Assembly: GCA_034770075.1 (NCBI GenBank)
Contig: CM068388.1
Span: forward strand, 18,843,206-18,907,205
Reading direction: 5' to 3'
DNA from: Aralia elata
Lineage: Eukaryota > Streptophyta > Magnoliopsida > Apiales > Araliaceae
Length of the DNA stretch: 64,000 nt
Shown: positions 21,011 through 32,469 of the stretch, in pieces
Layout of the letters: every line of letters starts with the position of its first letter
Position numbering within the stretch: the first letter of the stretch is position 1
The notes under the pieces: model-generated
The model's input: only the letters and a program-made list of their open reading frames with translations
What the model was told of the DNA's origin: nothing
Databases searched by the model: none
Program-made: the position numbers and the translations under genes

Positions 21011-23073
21011 TGTAGACACCCAAATTTTGCGCTTCGTATACTAACCGTGACAGGAGGGCAAAATCGTCAAATGAACCGGCCGGCGGGAGCGAAGGAACGG
21101 GCACAAGGGCGAGCGCCCGATACCACCGCAATGTTTTGGGCAACCCAAGCTTACGTGGCAATAAGGCCGTCCGAGGCAGGCATTCCCGGATGAGGTGGCA
21201 CGTCTCCCGAAAATTCCCGGACTGCAGAAAACGAGCCTGTCAGCGAAAACCGACATTACGGCACGAAAATCGAGGCGTGGCACGAAAATCGAGAAAGTCA
21301 AGCCCGCCAGCCGCGGATAGATCTGCGGCCAAATGAGTGCGCCTTTCTGGAAAGTCAGATCCCGAAAACCGGGCTGAGTGGCGAGCCAGCTGGCCAGCCG
21401 CCAGATCCATCTGCGGCCAGCCGCAGATAGATCTGCGGCTGGCTCTGGCCAGCCTATTTAAGCTCAGCCTCGGACAGCATACAGGAGGTTGGAAGAATTT
21501 GAAGGAAGAAGAATTCTGCAGCAGCAAGAACACGGAAATAGAGAGAAAAAGGAGCAAATTTTGCAATCAAATAGGAAGAAAAGAGAGGAAAAAAAGAGAG
21601 GATTTATATTCTTTGATTTTGATTGTACCAAATATACTCCTTATCTTAGTCAAATACACAAGTTCACATCCATTTGAGATCATTTGCAAGGTGAAAATTC
21701 CCTTTGTTCTAGCAATTTATATCATATTGTTTGGTTAAATTAAATGTAGTTTTCTTGTATATTGTTGTGGATCTATGGATTGAGGACTATTAGGGAGGGT
21801 TCCAATTGGAACGAAATTCTTCCTAATGGCCCGATGATATCCATTTGGTGAATTTTAGCTCGTTGTAATAATGTATTATGCATAGTTTATTTAGATTGTT
21901 ATTTTTAGGATCTTGTGGGTGTGTAGCGATTTTGGATGTGAGCCTAGGAGCGCGACCCCGTGGTCCAAATCCGATGATGGACATCTTTCGATGTATGTAA
22001 TAAATTCGATGTACTTTTTCATTGTAAATATGTAATCGTCGGGCCTTAAAACGACGCCAAGGCGAGAATCGTGTTTAAGGCCCCGAAATAGTTTAAACTT
22101 GTGATTGTAGGCGTTTGGGGTTATTTTGATGGCTTACATGCCCATGAATAGCTCCGACGCGTGTTTATGCTCGATTTGATTTATGAGACGAAATTGATTT
22201 CAAAGCCAAATGATAAGATCTTCATAAAATCAATCAAACTAGGCTATTAGCATCACGAGGTTAATAAATGGGAAGTGCTAATGAATGTCGATTTCTATTT
22301 CAAACGAGAAAGCTAAAGGAAATCGTTTTCAAATATCATAAGGAATGATTTTGTCAAATAATTGACGTTTTATTAAACCGTTGTGCATAGGGTTAAAGAG
22401 ATTCTAGAAGTTGCCCATCGTTTGAGTTACGAAAGCAACGTATAGATCTCGATTCCTATTTTGACGAAGGTTTAAAACTCTTGTTTCACCAAAATGACAC
22501 CCAATGAAAAATCTCATAGTTTTGACAAATCAAAATCAAACCTTTCTTATAAAGAATCAAGCTTTCTCGTATAAATCGAAGGATATTCCGAAGCATTCTC
22601 AAATCAAAGCACGATTTTCCCTAAAAAATCCAAATGATTCTTTCATACAAACTCACCACAACATTCACGTAGGCACACACACACACACGCGCACACACGC
22701 ACACGTTTCATGAATTAAAGGATAGGAAAGCATCAAGATTGCGGTAACCGTGTTTCACGGAAGTCGAGGGGTGCCTAACACCTTCCCTTCACTTAAGCAA
22801 GCCCCCGAACTCTATGAATCTCGATTCGCAGACCAATTAATTCGGAGTCACATATGAGCCAGCGATTTATAAAAAAACAAAAATTCGGATGAGTTGGTAC
22901 ATCCATTTCAAATATACCAACTGGCGACTCTGGTTAATTGGCTCATCATAAAAAACGATACTTCAAAACCCCATCGACATTCAAGCCGACCTTTTCCAAA
23001 AAATCATCTAATCAAAAGGCTAAAATTAGAAAAGACCAAATATCGCATAAGCGGATAAAACCCGGCGTCGACA
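21011..23073 (+). repeat. 5' LTR of element D
   Basis: 2063 bp. TATA-like TATTTAA at 21455-21461 sits just after two copies of a 22-bp palindromic unit (CCGCAGAT...ATCTGCGG, about 21388-21437). A CA microsatellite lies at about 22673-22702. It ends CCCGGCGTCGACA. Confidence 0.93.
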
Positions 23074-23075
23074 GC

Positions 23076-23094
23076 TGGCGACTCTGCTGGGGAC
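23076..23094 (+). promoter_or_regulatory. Primer-binding site of element D
   Basis: TGGCGACTCTGCTGGGGAC, two bases after the LTR. The identical 19-mer follows the 5' LTRs of C and E. In Tat/Ogre elements this site is usually assigned to a tRNA-Arg primer. Confidence 0.85.
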
Positions 23095-23753
23095 ATTAGA
23101 GGGCTTAAGCCGCGTTCAAGTCTTGATGCTATCCTATCCTTTAAAATTCCTGAATGTGTATGTGCGTGCGACATTTTGACCTGTTTTACTTATTGTTGTG
23201 TGAATGTGTGTTTTTGTCCAATAAATGAATGATTTGAATGTAATTGCTTTACTTCAAAGTAATCATATGCATACGGTGAGGACGATGAATGTGAATGCAT
23301 GTTGAGAGTGTACCTCCTCCTGAGGCGAACCTGTCGGTTGCTTATTACTGGACTCGAAGGGGCTGCTCCCCGGAGATGGCTCAGGAAACGCACCACCCAA
23401 ATCCGCTCCAATCGAAAGGATTCAGACGAGTAGATTGCGAAGATTTGGGGACCTTCATGCCGAAAAGCCCGCGAGAGTAACCCTAGGGTAGGTCAGCCTC
23501 TGATAAACCTAACGAAAGGGAAGCTTCTTCATGCCCTTTTATCGTTCAGTCAAATAAATAAATGTCATGCAAATGGCATACAACTGTCATGCCATCATCA
23601 TCGTAATAAATATGTCCTGTATCATGTGATTGCATCACCTGCACATATAAAGAGAATACTGACATGGTTTTTGCAGGAGGGCAATCCGTGCCACGTAGCA
23701 AGGTTTTCTAAAAACTTCCAAATACTATCCTGTCATCAAACATTGACCTTGTT
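23095..23753 (+). other. Conserved leader of element D
   Basis: The segment around 23280-23500 (GTACCTCCTCCTGAGGCGAA ... GAGAGTAACCCTAGG) is nearly the same in C (about 35465-35265, inverse) and in both copies in E (about 41820-42040 and 43435-43655). Its open frames differ or break between copies, so conservation points to RNA function such as packaging or translation control. No protein-coding claim is made. Confidence 0.65.
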
Positions 23754-24020
23754 TTGCAGGATAAGATTAAGAGAACCATGAAAGCGTGGCATAACGATCA
23801 CAAAGAACCCGGAGTAGGGGCATATTCGACCACACAAAAAAAAGGGGGAAAAAGAAAAAGAAAAAGAAAAAAAAAAGAAAAAAAAAAGAATAAAGATCAG
23901 GCATCAGTGTTGACATGCATCTGCCAATTTGTAGCCGGCACAGTACTAAACTACGGCCCTTGTTTGTTTGGTGAGATTGCCCCTAGTACCCAACTGAGAG
24001 GCCATAAAGTCCATACTCCA
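23754..24020 (+). other. A-rich block in element D
   Basis: A motif GATCACAAAGAACCCGGAG (about 23798) followed by an A/AAG-rich run (23836-23892). The short Lys-rich open frame over it is an artefact of the A tract. The same motif plus A tract recurs at about 24995-25078. Confidence 0.6.
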
Positions 24021-24045
24021 TCCATCCAAATGGCAAAAGCCGGTA

Positions 24046-24600
24046 GCCATGAAATTACCGTTCTGCCACTCCAACAATACGGCCGAATGCGAGGGATGCA
24101 TCATAGGACTGAGATTAGCCCTGGGAATTGCGGCACAGACTTGTCCGGCCTATGAGGATCAGATCGGAGAGATCTCCCATAGGGACGCCCTCCCTGAATG
24201 GGCTTGGTATCAAAACATTAAGGAGTTCCTTCGAGACAACTCCTCTCCCGAAAATGCAGACCTGACCGAGGAAAGAGAATCCAAAGATGGGCAGTGAATT
24301 TCTTCCTAAGCTACGGAACTGCTGAGATATCTGGAAGCCGAAGAAGCCCACAGATTAATGAACGAAGTACATGGCAATGTGTGCAGAGCCCATATGAGCA
24401 GAACACTTTTTGCAAAGAATAGAAAAGCGTGTGAACGGGTCGCTACGGGCTAACCATGAAAACTGATTGCGATACTCATGTCAGGAAATGCCATCAATGT
24501 CAGATCCATGCCAATGCGATCCATGCACCTCGTAATGAGCTCCATTGCTTGACCTCGCCGTGGCCAGTTGGACCCTGCAGCAGGTGATATCCAGGAAAAG
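24046..24600 (+). pseudogene. RNase H and integrase-finger fragments in element D
   Basis: NNTAECEGCIIGLRLALGI matches the archaeal RNase H of C and E (NNTAEYEGCILGLRFARDMG). It then jumps to a piece like the region before integrase (WYQNIKEFLRDNSSPE) and, after frame breaks, to the HHCC finger (NEVHGNVCRAHMSR ... CHQCQIHAN). Several stops and deletions; no function. Confidence 0.75.
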
Positions 24601-24829
24601 AAAAGTCCCGGAGTAATTATGGCAGTGAATCCCGGCCAGTAGAAGATCAATGGGTTTTAAAATTCTGAGTTTATTTCAAATCCCTGCACGCTCATGTCAT
24701 TTTGTCATGTTCTCCAAAAGGAAGACCATGTGCTGAAATGTTTTATATATATGACGAGCAATTTTGTTTTATGTCAGGTACCCCCGATTTTGAGGCACTC
24801 TAGCCTGACGAGCAATAGGCCAAATTTGA
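24601..24829. other. Unassigned D interior
   Basis: Spacer between the integrase-finger fragment and the RT-leader fragment. It includes a sequence like the pro-RT intron region of C and E (TTTTATATATATGACGAGCA ... TTATGTCAGG at about 24740-24780). No gene. Confidence 0.4.
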
Positions 24830-25045
24830 AGGAAGATCATGATTTTGTATAGAGCTAGATTTCAATCTGATGGGGATTGAGCAGGACGAGACAGATATCG
24901 ACAATACGCCTGGTGAGATCAAATGACGGGTCGAGGGTAAACCCCAAACCCAGTTTAGACCAAACCATCGCCATCAAACGTCAGAGCCCCTAACGATCAC
25001 AAAGAACCCGGAGTAGGGGCAAATTCGAACACAAAAAAAAAGAAG

Positions 25046-25082
<37 letters not shown>

Positions 25083-25320
25083 TAGCCAAGTTGTTGAACT
25101 TGTATGGAGATATGTTCGCTTGGTCCCGTGGCGACGTGAGTGGATTGTCCACAGACGTTACAGGACATCGACCGCCCATCAAAGGGGGTTCCGACCCATA
25201 AGCAAAAGTTGAGAACGTTGAAGCCTGAATGGAGGATGAAAATAAAGGACGAGATTGTCAAGCGGTTTAAAGCAGGAATCATCACGGTGTCTATTTACCC
25301 TGAATGACTTTCCGACAGAA
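24830..25320 (+). pseudogene. RT N-terminal fragment in element D, split by a poly(A) insertion
   Basis: LMGIEQDETDIDNTPGEI matches the start of pol in C and E, followed by stops. At 24993-25080 the GATCACAAAGAACCCGGAG motif plus an A tract interrupts it. Homology then resumes with DMFAWSRGDVSGLSTDVTG-like sequence and the segment before RT motif 1, ending at a TGA. Confidence 0.75.
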
Positions 25321-25355
25321 TCCCAGTACTACAGCCTGGAGGAGAAGTGAGGGGC

Positions 25356-25748
25356 CACAAAATCTGAACGATGCCCTCAAGGAGGAGATATATGACAAAT
25401 TCAAGATCAAACATTTTGATTCAGTCGTTTACCGGCCCAAAATGAGTGGGGCAGTGGGGGCTGCAAATAAAACACAAAGACAATCATGGGAAAAATGCCC
25501 GCCAATCATCGGGGATGGCCGGATTTATTGTCGCTCACCCTGTATGCCTATCGAACCTCAGTTCGCACCTTTGGAGGGGCAGCCCCTTACGCATCTCCCG
25601 GGCATGTGACAAGAGGGTGCGATCCCGAAAATTCAAAATAAACGATTTAGTCCTCAAAAGGATCGCGCCCTGCTAAGACGAAGCTATGAGGAATTTCGCT
25701 TTAAATTAAAGGGAGCCGTCACGAAAAAAAAAAAAAAAAAAAAAAAAT
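25356..25748 (+). pseudogene. Integrase-core fragment in element D, ending in poly(A)
   Basis: NLNDALKEEIYDKFKIKHFDSVVYRPKMSGAV matches the integrase core around the third catalytic residue, then shifts frame and jumps to the integrase tail (CDKRVRSRKFKINDLVLKR). It ends close to a run of 24 A (25724-25747). Its order after the RT piece reflects internal deletion. Confidence 0.75.
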
Positions 25749-26349
25749 CTCAAAATCAAAAATCAAAAAAAATCCCTCAAACCTTTCAACAAGTCAAAGG
25801 ACCGGATCTGCTGTTAGCCCAGCGAGGTACCGAGGCAACCAGTGTGAGGGAGATCACAAGAAAAGCAACTTAACACTGGGGCATTTGTCAACTACCCAGG
25901 AAATGATGACGTGCAAGTTGGCACCCATGCAACAATCCCATCAACATGCACCATCATCATCAAATGCTACCTTATGTCTTCAATCTTTAACGGTACGATC
26001 ATCTGGCATTTGTCAAGCATAGTTTTCCCGGGATACGATGATCCGCGTGAAAGGGGATTTTATTTGGCTTGATAGGAATCGGATTAATTTTGACAAGCAA
26101 CCGTGGAGCACGATCGTGAGTATGATTAGATGAAGAATGCTATTCAACCTTTTGATCGGGTACAAAGCCTTAATTCAAAGCAACGTTTGCGACAGAATCG
26201 ACCTCATATGACGGCCTTCACTTTGCATTTGCACAAACTTCAGTTGTGGGGTATAAAACTATGACGATGTTGATGGCCATTAATACGCAGTCAGACAGTC
26301 AATAATGATCAATATCAAGAAGTCAGACGATAGATGATTATCAAGCTAA
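25749..26349. other. D interior, no gene seen
   Basis: Mixed composition without recognisable coding or repeat structure, after the poly(A) tract. Confidence 0.4.
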
Positions 26350-26850
26350 TGTCTCGAATCGTGGCCTGGCTGGGTTATTCGAGTAATTAAGCCCGAGGGG
26401 TGTCTCTACACCTAGTGCCCTAAAGCCATCTGGTTTGGGAGTCGCTGGCCCAACACTCGTTACATGGGTAACTCAGAGCCTAAGAAAACGAGCATTACAG
26501 TAGAGGAGGCCCGAGCAGATTCGAATCGTGGCATGGGCTACTCGAGTAATTAAGCCTAAGGGGTGTCTCTACATCTGGTACCCTAAAACCGTCTGGTTTG
26601 GGAGTCACCGGCCTAACACTCGCTACATGGGTAACTCAAGCCTAAGAAAACGAATCTTGCGCAAGCTCAAGCAAAGAATGAATGGGGCAGACCACCAGCT
26701 TGTCTCGAACCGTGGCCTTTGTTACTCGAGTAAATAAACTCGAAGGGGTGTCTGTACACCTAATGCCCCAAAACCGTCTGGTTCGGGAGCCATTGGTCCA
26801 AAACTCGTTAAATGGGTAACTTTGAAAAGCCTAAGAAAACGAGACAAGTG
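26350..26850. repeat. Three degenerate repeats of about 175 bp in element D
   Basis: Starts near 26350, 26524 and 26702. Each has TCGAAYCGTGGC, TACTCGAGTAA(T/A)TAA, GGGGTGTCT, ACCGTCTGGTT and CCTAAGAAAACGA at matching spacing. Copies differ at many positions, so the array is old. Short open frames over it are not conserved. Confidence 0.75.
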
Positions 26851-27134
26851 AAGTGGGCTAATAAAGAGAAGAGATAATACGAAAAAAAAAACTCTCGGCC
26901 TTAAACAAGAAGTCATGAAAGAGAAACCCCTACTGAATGCTGCATCGCACAGTGCATTTGTCATATGACGTCAATCCTGCTAAGGACGTTGTCGAGAATG
27001 GAGACAGAGTGCCTTTGACGAGGGAAGGTAGTTCTTTTGAATTCGACCTCACTCACGTACAATGACCATGAATGCTTGAAGGTGTTCTTACGATTTCATA
27101 ATTCGTCAAATAGAAAATCGTCAACTCACGAGGG

Positions 27135-27174
<40 letters not shown>

Positions 27175-28062
27175 TCCAATCTAGTACATTCACGGTTCAC
27201 AACTTGCTAGATTGTGCGTGCTTTAACTGCATTTTTGTCGAGATTATAATATCTTTGTGTTGAACTAACACTAACGACCCGAGCCTTCAAGTTTTGGCAT
27301 TTGTTAGTCATCTGATATGCAGGATCTTGCAGAGCTGTGGATAATTCAGCACGGTCAACATCGCGAGTTTTCGATAGAAATTCTTGGTAGCGACACGCAC
27401 CAAGGCAGGGGCAGTTAAGAATCGTGAAATGAAAGGAAGCTGAATCTGCACAGAACTTCTCGTCATTGGGCCTCTCCCCAATCCTGACTATCACTGCCTC
27501 GACATCCAAATGATCCACATGCATGAGCATATACAAGGATGATATAATGCGGGACAACAGCATATCGGCCAGCAAAAATGATCAAAAGGCCAAAGAGCCT
27601 AACATAGCTGTCGATCATTGCAGAGAGCAAAACAGACTGCCTCAACTCGATGAAATGAAGACGACCAAGAACAGACAGAGTACTAGTCCAGGGTTGAAGT
27701 CTAGAAACTACACCTCACGACGAGGCGTGATCCAGTCAAATTTTGGCAAACAGCGACGACTGTCGAATCATATCATTTGACTGAACAGGGGTCATTTCTA
27801 TCTAAACATATATTGTGCACATGCATCTGTCCATAATATATCTGTCAGATCATGCATAACATCTTTTTCATGCATGCAGGTACGATCAAAATGAAAATCT
27901 TCAGGAAAGTACAAGCACGTCGCTATCAACCTCACAAATGATCAGAGTGATGGCTTTTGCGGCATGGTATGTGGACGATGTTGGTGGGAGATCCGGGACA
28001 GAAGCCGATCACACATCCCACTTCAAGAAATCCCTCAAAATCAGATCAAAAAAAAAAAAAAT
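26851..28062. other. D interior with poly(A) tracts, no gene recognised
   Basis: Contains a pure A run (27138-27172) and a shorter one at 28051-28062. The minus-strand frame 27207-27575 is open for 122 codons but shows no domain and overlaps another frame; I do not call it a gene. A sequence near 27780-27800 (GAACAGGGGTCATTTCTATC) matches the spacer between the antisense genes of E (about 52935-52955). Confidence 0.5.
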
Positions 28063-28440
28063 AACAAACCCTGGGAAGGGCTGATATCCACAAAAAGAAA
28101 AAAGACAAAAAACAACAAACCCTGGGAAGGGCTGAGATCCAAGCGAACCACGACAAGATGGTGAGCACTCCTGGGAAGGGCTGATATCCACAAAAAGAAA
28201 AAAGACAAAAAACAACAAACCCTGGGAAGGGCTGAGATCCAAGCGAACCACGACAAGATGGTGAGCACCCCTGGGAAGGGCTGATATCCACCAAAAGAAA
28301 AAAGACAAAAAACAACAAACCCTGGGAAGGGCTGAAATCCACGCGAACCACAACAAGATGGTGAGCACCCCTGGGAAGGGCTGATATCCACAAAAAGAAA
28401 AAAGACAAAAAACAACAAACCCTGGGAAGGGCTGAGATCC
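28063..28440. repeat. 50/100-bp tandem array in element D
   Basis: CCCTGGGAAGGGCTGA occurs at 50-bp steps (28071, 28121, 28171, 28221 ... 28421). It alternates with GATCCAAGCGAACCACGACA and TATCCACAAAAAGAAAAAAG, giving a 100-bp period. The array passes straight into the 140-bp array at GATCCAAGATAACCAACCGG. The long minus-strand frames here exist only because a 100-bp repeat cycles through frames without stops. Confidence 0.92.
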
Positions 28441-29845
28441 AAGATAACCAACCGGCGACGATAACCGGGGGTTACGAGATGGGTGTCCGGCGACGAAAAC
28501 CGGCCCCGACAAGACAATCGACCGGCGACGATAACCGGCGATTACGGAATGGATGTCCGGCGACGAAAACCGGCTCCGGCAAGATAACCAACCGGCGACG
28601 ATAACCGGGGGTTACGAGATGGGTGACCGGCGACGATACCCGGCCCCGACGAGACGATCGACCGGCGGCGATAACCGGCGATTACGGAATGGATGTCCGG
28701 CGACGAAAGCCGGCTCCGACAAGATAACCAACCGGCGACGATAACCGGGGGTTACGAGATGGGTGACCGGCGACGATACCCGGCCCCGACGAGACAATCG
28801 ACCGGCGACGATAACCGGCGATTACGAGATGGATGTCCGGCGACGAAAACCGGCTCCGACAAGATAACCAACCGGCGACGATAACCGGGGGTTACGAGGT
28901 GGGTGTCCGGCGACGAAAACCGGCCCCGACAAGACAATCGACCGGCGACGATAACCGGCGATCACGAGATGGATGTCCGGCGACGAAAACCGGCTCCGAC
29001 AAGATAACCAACCGGCGACGATAACCGGGGGTTACGAGATGGGTGTCCGGCGACGAAAACCGGCCCCGACGAGACAATCGACCGGCGACGATAACCGGCG
29101 ATTACGAGATGGATGTCCGGCGACGAAAACCGGCTCCGACAAGATAACCAACCGGCGACGATAACCGGGGGTTATGAGATGGGTGACCGGCGACGATACC
29201 CGGCCCCGACGAGACAATCGACCGGCGACGATAACCGGCGATTACGAGATGGATGTCCGGCGACGAAAACCGGCTCCGACAAGATAACCAACCGGCGACG
29301 ATAACCGGGGCAGACGAGAAGGTGGACCGGCGACGATACCCGGCCCCGACTAGACAATCAACCGGCGACGATAACCGGCGATTACGAGATGGATGTCCGG
29401 CGACGAAAACCAGCTCCGACAAGATAACCAACCGGCGACGATAACCGGGGGTTACGAGATGGGTGACCGGCGACGATACCCGGCCCCGACGAGACAATCG
29501 ACCGGCGACGATAACCGGCGATTACGAGATGGATGTCCGGCGACGAAAACCGGCTCCGACAGGATAACCAACCGGCGACGATAACCGGGGGTTACGAGAT
29601 GGGTGACCGGCGACGATACCCGGCCCAAACGAGACAATCGACCGGCGACGATAACCGGCGATTACGAGATGGATGTCCGGCGACGAAAACCGGCTCCGAC
29701 AAGATAACCAACCGGCGACGATAACCGGGGGTTACGAGATGGGTGACCGGCGACGATACCCGGCCCCGACGAGACAATTGACCGGCGACGATAACCGGCG
29801 ATTACGAGATGGATGTCCGGCGACGAAAACCGGCTCCGACAAGCG
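28441..29845. repeat. 140-bp tandem array in element D
   Basis: Ten near-identical 140-bp units, each made of four quarter-units of 34-36 bp that start (A)CCGGCGACGA: with AACCGGGGGTTACGAG, TACCCGGCCCCGAC, AACCGGCGATTACGAG and AAACCGGCTCCGAC. The same family occurs in C (inverse) and E. Period 140 shifts frame every unit, so the many 61-63-codon open frames are not genes. Confidence 0.96.
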
Positions 29846-30364
29846 GTGACACCTGCAGAATCGTATCAAAAGACTGTACAGGGGTCATTTTTTCATTTTA
29901 AATGTTGTGTCACATGCATTGAATAAGTGATAATTCTGTACGTGATCCATGCAGGTTAGGTGTCAAGGTCCTAGCCTATCAGAGTCAAAAGCAATGGTTG
30001 CCAAGAACGATGTGCGAGGACGAATTCCAAGGATGCCCTTCAAAGCTAGTCAGGAGAATAACTTCCTTTGATGACAATGGGATGGAATAAGGTGATTACG
30101 AGAGGGTTGACCGGATATGAGACCCGACATTCACAGGACAATCGACCGGATACGAGACCCGGCGATTACGAGACGAGCGACAGGTTAGGGATTGATGCAT
30201 TGACACCTTTACAAATGTGTTGCATGCCTTACATTTTGCGTTACATCATAAGTTGTATGTGTTGCACTGTCATTCTTATGCACTGTCATTCATGCATCGT
30301 GTGTCTACTTCTTTATCATGTTCATTTCATTTAACATTTCATAAACATGATAAAGAGGGGCAGC
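29846..30364 (+). other. 3' untranslated region and polypurine tract of element D
   Basis: After a degenerate repeat remnant (30095-30185) the sequence ends with AAAGAGGGGCAGC (30352-30364), the polypurine tract, abutting the 3' LTR. TACAGGGGTCATTTTTTC near 29877 is a remnant of the antisense-gene spacer of C and E. Confidence 0.75.
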
Positions 30365-32469
30365 TGTAGACACCCAAATTTTGCGCTTCGTATACTAACC
30401 GTGACAGGAGGGCAAAATCGTCAAATGAACCGGCCGGCGGGAGCGAAGGAGCGGGCACAAGGGCGAGCGCCCGATACCACCGCAATGTTTTGGGCAACCC
30501 AAGCTTACGTGGCAATAAGGCCGTCCGAGGCAGGCATTCCCGGATGAGGTGGCACGTCTCCCGAAAATTCCCGGACTGCAGAAAACGAGCCTGTCAGCGA
30601 AAACCGACATTACGACACGAAAATCGAGGCGTGGCACGAAAATCGAGAAAGTCAAGCCCGCCAGCCGCGGATAGATCTGCGGCCAAATGAGTGCGCCTTT
30701 CTGGAAAGTCAGATCCCGAAAACCGGGCTGAGTGGCGAGCCAGCTGGCCAGCCGCAGATCCATCTGCGGCCAGCCGCAGATCCATCTGCGGCCAGCCGCA
30801 GATCCATCTGCGGCCAGCCGCAGATAGATCTGCGGCTGGCTCTGGCCAGCCTATTTAAGCTCAGCCTCGGACAGCATACAGGAGGTTGGAAGAATTTGAA
30901 GGAAGAAGAATTCTGCAGCAGCAAGAACACGGAAATAGAGAGAAAAAGGAGCAAATTTTGCAATCAAATAGGAAGAAAAGAGAGGAAAAAAAGAGAGGAT
31001 TTATATTCTTTGATTTTGATTGTACCAAATATACTCCTTATCTTAGTCAAATACACAAGTTCACATCCATTTGAGATCATTTGCAAGGTGAAAATTCCCT
31101 TTGTTCTAGCAATTTATATCATATTGTTTGGTTAAATTAAATGTAGTTTTCTTGTATATTGTTGTGGATCTATGGATTGAGGACTATTAGGGAGGGTTCC
31201 AATTGGAACGAAATTCTTCCTAATGGCCCGATGATATCCATTTGGTGAATTTTAGCTCGTTGTAATAATGTATTATGCATAGTTTATTTAGATTGTTATT
31301 TTTAGGATCTTGTGGGTGTGTAGCGATTTTGGATGTGAGCCTAGGAGCGCGACCCCGTGGTCCAAATCCGATGATGGACATCTTTCGATGTATGTAATAA
31401 ATTCGATGTACTTTTCATTGTAAATATGTAATCGTCGGGCCTTAAAACGACGCCAAGGCGAGAATCGTGTTTAAGGCCCCGAAATAGTGAAACTTGTGAT
31501 TGTAGGCGTTTGGGGTTATTTTGATGGCTTACATGCCCATGAATAGCTCCGACGCGTGTTTATGCTCGATTTGATTTATGAGACGAAATTGATTTCAAAG
31601 CCAAATGATAAGATCTTCATAAAATCAATCAAACTAGGCTATTAGCATCACGAGGTTAATAAATGGGAAGTGCTAATGAATGTCGATTTCTATTTCAAAC
31701 GAGAAAGCTAAAGGAAATCGTTTTCAAATATCATAAGGAATGATTTTGTCAAATAATTGACGTTTTATTAAACCGTTGTGCATAGGGTTAAAGAGATTCT
31801 AGAAGTTGCCCATCGTTTGAGTTACGAAAGCAACGTATAGATCTCGATTCCTATTTTGACGAAGGTTTAAAACTCTTGTTTCACCAAAACGACACCTAAT
31901 GAAAATCTCATAGTTTTGACAAATTAAAATCAAACCTTTCTTATAAAGAATCAAGCTTTCTCGTATAAATCGAAGGACATTCCGAAGCATTCTCAAATCA
32001 AAGCACGATTTTCCCTAAAAAATCCAAATGATTCTTTCATACAAACTCACCACAACATTCACGTAGGCACACACACACACACACGCGCACACACGCACAC
32101 GTTTCATGAATTAAAGGATAGGAAAGCATCAAGATTGCGGTAACCGTGTTTCACGGAAGTCGAGGGGTGCCTAACACCTTCCCCTCACTTAAGCAAGCCC
32201 CCGAACTCTATGAATCTCGATTCGCAGACCAATTAATTCGGAGTCACATATGAGCCAGCGATTTATAAAAAAACAAAAATTCGGATGAGTTGGTACATCC
32301 ATTTCAAATATACCAACTGGCGACTCTGGTTAATTGGCTCATCATAAAAAACGATACTTCAAAACCCCATCGACATTCAAGCCGACCTTTTCCAAAAAAT
32401 CATCTAATCAAAAGGCTAAAATTGGAAAAGACCAAATATCGCATAAGCGGATAAAACCCGGCGTCGACA
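30365..32469 (+). repeat. 3' LTR of element D
   Basis: 2105 bp, the same as the 5' LTR apart from a few substitutions and an expansion of the 22-bp palindromic unit from two to four copies (30748-30835), just upstream of TATTTAA (30852-30858). It ends GTCGACA before the duplication ctcgt. Confidence 0.94.

Larger units (their letters stand above)
21011..32469 (+). mobile_element. Element D: non-autonomous Tat-like LTR retrotransposon
   Basis: TGTAGACACCC at 21011 to GTCGACA at 32469, flanked by the duplication ctcgt (21006-21010 and 32470-32474). It is 11.46 kb with LTRs of 2063 and 2105 bp, and lies opposite to C inside the C gag-pro gene. The interior keeps a primer site, conserved leader, tandem arrays and polypurine tract, but pol is a set of short, reordered, frame-broken pieces. 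It must have been mobilised by proteins of a related element such as C or E. The LTRs are almost identical by eye, so it is recent. Confidence 0.92.

Noticed and set aside
23754..24155. Lys-rich 133-codon frame in D, nuclear-signal-like
   Set aside because: The Lys run is an A/AAG tract, and the rest is a broken RNase H fragment in other frames.
27207..27575. 122-codon minus-strand frame in D
   Set aside because: No recognisable domain, overlaps another open frame, and lies in a degenerate region; it could not be supported as a gene.
28009..28517. Overlapping 120-167-codon minus-strand open frames with a repeated SQGLLFFVFFLF/QPFPG pattern
   Set aside because: They are open only because a 100-bp non-coding tandem repeat without stops is read through successive frames; no start context and no conservation beyond the repeat.
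28553..29724. Series of 61-63-codon open frames on both strands, all alike
   Set aside because: They follow the 140-bp array, which shifts frame every unit. They are repeat artefacts, not a peptide family.
32416..32469. Apparent extension of the C Gag-Pro frame to 32416 with a new C-terminus
   Set aside because: These codons belong to the end of the D LTR. The true frame is interrupted at the ctcgt duplication and resumes at 21010.
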